DNA of 5,871 bases from Saprospiraceae bacterium. Its GTDB lineage: Bacteria; Bacteroidota; Bacteroidia; Chitinophagales; Saprospiraceae. Under the pieces are notes generated by a model, which worked only from the letters and a program-made list of their open reading frames with translations, was not told the DNA's origin and searched no databases. The stretch lies in contig JABWAJ010000380.1 in assembly GCA_013361075.1 (NCBI GenBank), forward strand, positions 1 to 5,871, read 5' to 3'. Shown here in pieces: positions 5,101 to 5,871 of this stretch (the stretch's first letter is position 1; each line of letters starts with the position of its first letter). The translations under genes and the position numbers were made by a program.

Positions 5101-5871
5101 TTAGTACATTTCGACAGGTTGTTTTGTCAATTTTTTGGGCAATTTGATGGTGAAAGTTGTTCCTTCTCCCTCCACTGATTTTTTTACAAAAATTTTTCCT
5201 CCGTGATACTCCTCAATGATGCGTTTGGTTAAAGAAAGCCCAAGCCCCCAGCCCCGTTTTTTGGTGGTATACCCTGGCTGAAAAACGGTTTTGAATTTAT
5301 TGTGCGGAATTCCTTTGCCTGTATCACTAATGTCTACATAGGCAAAATCCTGATCTTCATACACTTCTGCACTGATTTTCCCTTTACCTTCCGTTGCATC
5401 GAGGGCATTGCGAAGCAGGTTTTCAACAACCCAGTGGAAGAGCGGCGGGTTGATGTGCAAAGGCAATTTTTCTTCAGACGATTCAAATTCGAAGCTGACT
5501 TTTCGGGAAGCCCGGCGCTGCATATAGGTAAAACACTTTTCGATTTCGGCGTAAATGTCGGTGTGTTCCAGCTTTGGCGCAGAACCTATTTTTGAAAAAC
5601 GTTCGGCAATCAGCTCAAGGCGATCCACATCGCTGCGCAATTCGTTAAGGATGTCCTGGGTTTCTTCATCCTGAATGGTTCGCAAATGCTCAATCCATGC
5701 AATAATGGCCGAAATCGGAGTTCCTAACTGGTGTGATGTTTCTTTAGCCATACCGGCCCAAACCCGGTTCTGCTCGGCACGCCGGGCCGCATTAAAAGCG
5801 AGGTAGCCTAAAAAGATGAACGCCGCAATCAGCAACAACTGGATCAAAGGAAAAAACCGCAACTGCCGGAG
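5101..5871 (-). CDS. Membrane sensor histidine kinase (partial, N-terminus outside window)
   Basis: The frame is open to the right edge; 256 C-terminal residues are visible, ending VEMY before TAA at 5101-5103. A TTG at 5860-5862 is not a credible start, since it falls at the head of a membrane helix and homologues continue upstream with a periplasmic region and a first helix. Visible order (residues counted from the edge): membrane helix about 5-26 (FFPLIQLLLIAAFIFLGYLAF region), short linker RRAEQNRVW, H-box MAKETSHQLGTPISA with the phospho-accepting H47 (codon 5731-5733), dimerisation helices to about 95, N-box VENLLRNALDA (149-159), G1 box DISDTGKGIP (180-189), F-box VFQPGYTT (196-203), and G2 box GWGLGLSL (207-214). 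All catalytic boxes are intact, so it should autophosphorylate. The SHQLGTP H-box is typical of a Bacteroidota kinase group often found without an adjacent response regulator; none is visible here. Its signal is unknown. Confidence 0.95.
   Translation of the reverse strand, partial: LRQLRFFPLIQLLLIAAFIFLGYLAFNAARRAEQNRVWAGMAKETSHQLGTPISAIIAWIEHLRTIQDEETQDILNELRSDVDRLELIAERFSKIGSAPKLEHTDIYAEIEKCFTYMQRRASRKVSFEFESSEEKLPLHINPPLFHWVVENLLRNALDATEGKGKISAEVYEDQDFAYVDISDTGKGIPHNKFKTVFQPGYTTKKRGWGLGLSLTKRIIEEYHGGKIFVKKSVEGEGTTFTIKLPKKLTKQPVEMY

Noticed and set aside
5860..5862. TTG as the start of the histidine kinase
   Set aside because: The frame continues to the window edge, and the family has an upstream periplasmic region, so the gene is truncated by the window rather than starting here.

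Overview
The window looks like chromosomal DNA of a Bacteroidota bacterium, most likely the Saprospiraceae/Chitinophagales side of the phylum. Three things support this: a very large secreted protein built of Ig-like and PKD-like modules with the wording typical of that group (for example CSRRAGC, NAGPDQSVC and YQWQSS), a membrane histidine kinase of a form common in Bacteroidota, and A+T-rich intergenic DNA without clear Shine-Dalgarno sites. All three recognisable genes lie on the minus strand, so the reading order runs from the right edge to the left edge. The taxonomic call rests on remembered family patterns, not on a search.

Right part (3860-5871): the C-terminal 256 residues of a sensor histidine kinase, cut by the window edge, are followed after 26 bases by a complete 404-residue ATP-grasp enzyme. 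The short gap and shared strand suggest one transcript. A weak hairpin with a T-run at 3754-3778 may end it. The kinase has every catalytic box. The ATP-grasp protein has a clear fold, but its substrate cannot be read from the sequence.

Middle part (3023-3859): 837 bases without an established gene. It is not featureless. From right to left it holds the presumed terminator, a very A+T-rich stretch with a perfect 8-bp dyad, a run of eight G, three strong hairpins in about 120 bases, a 41-codon open frame that contains one of those hairpins, and a terminator-like hairpin that starts at that frame's stop codon. This block lies upstream of, and on the same strand as, the giant surface-protein gene. 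It could be a small RNA, a small-protein gene, or a leader/attenuator of that gene. This is the least explained part of the window.

Left part (1-3022): the first 1007 codons of a giant secreted modular protein that leaves the window still open. It has a long N-terminal extension with a late hydrophobic export segment, a cysteine-containing Ig-like module, two further beta modules (one resembling a carbohydrate-binding jelly roll), and then a row of roughly 92-residue Ig-like modules in the order A-B-B-A-C-D. It is probably an adhesin or matrix protein anchored through a C-terminal domain outside the window. No mobile element, CRISPR array, tRNA or rRNA was seen.
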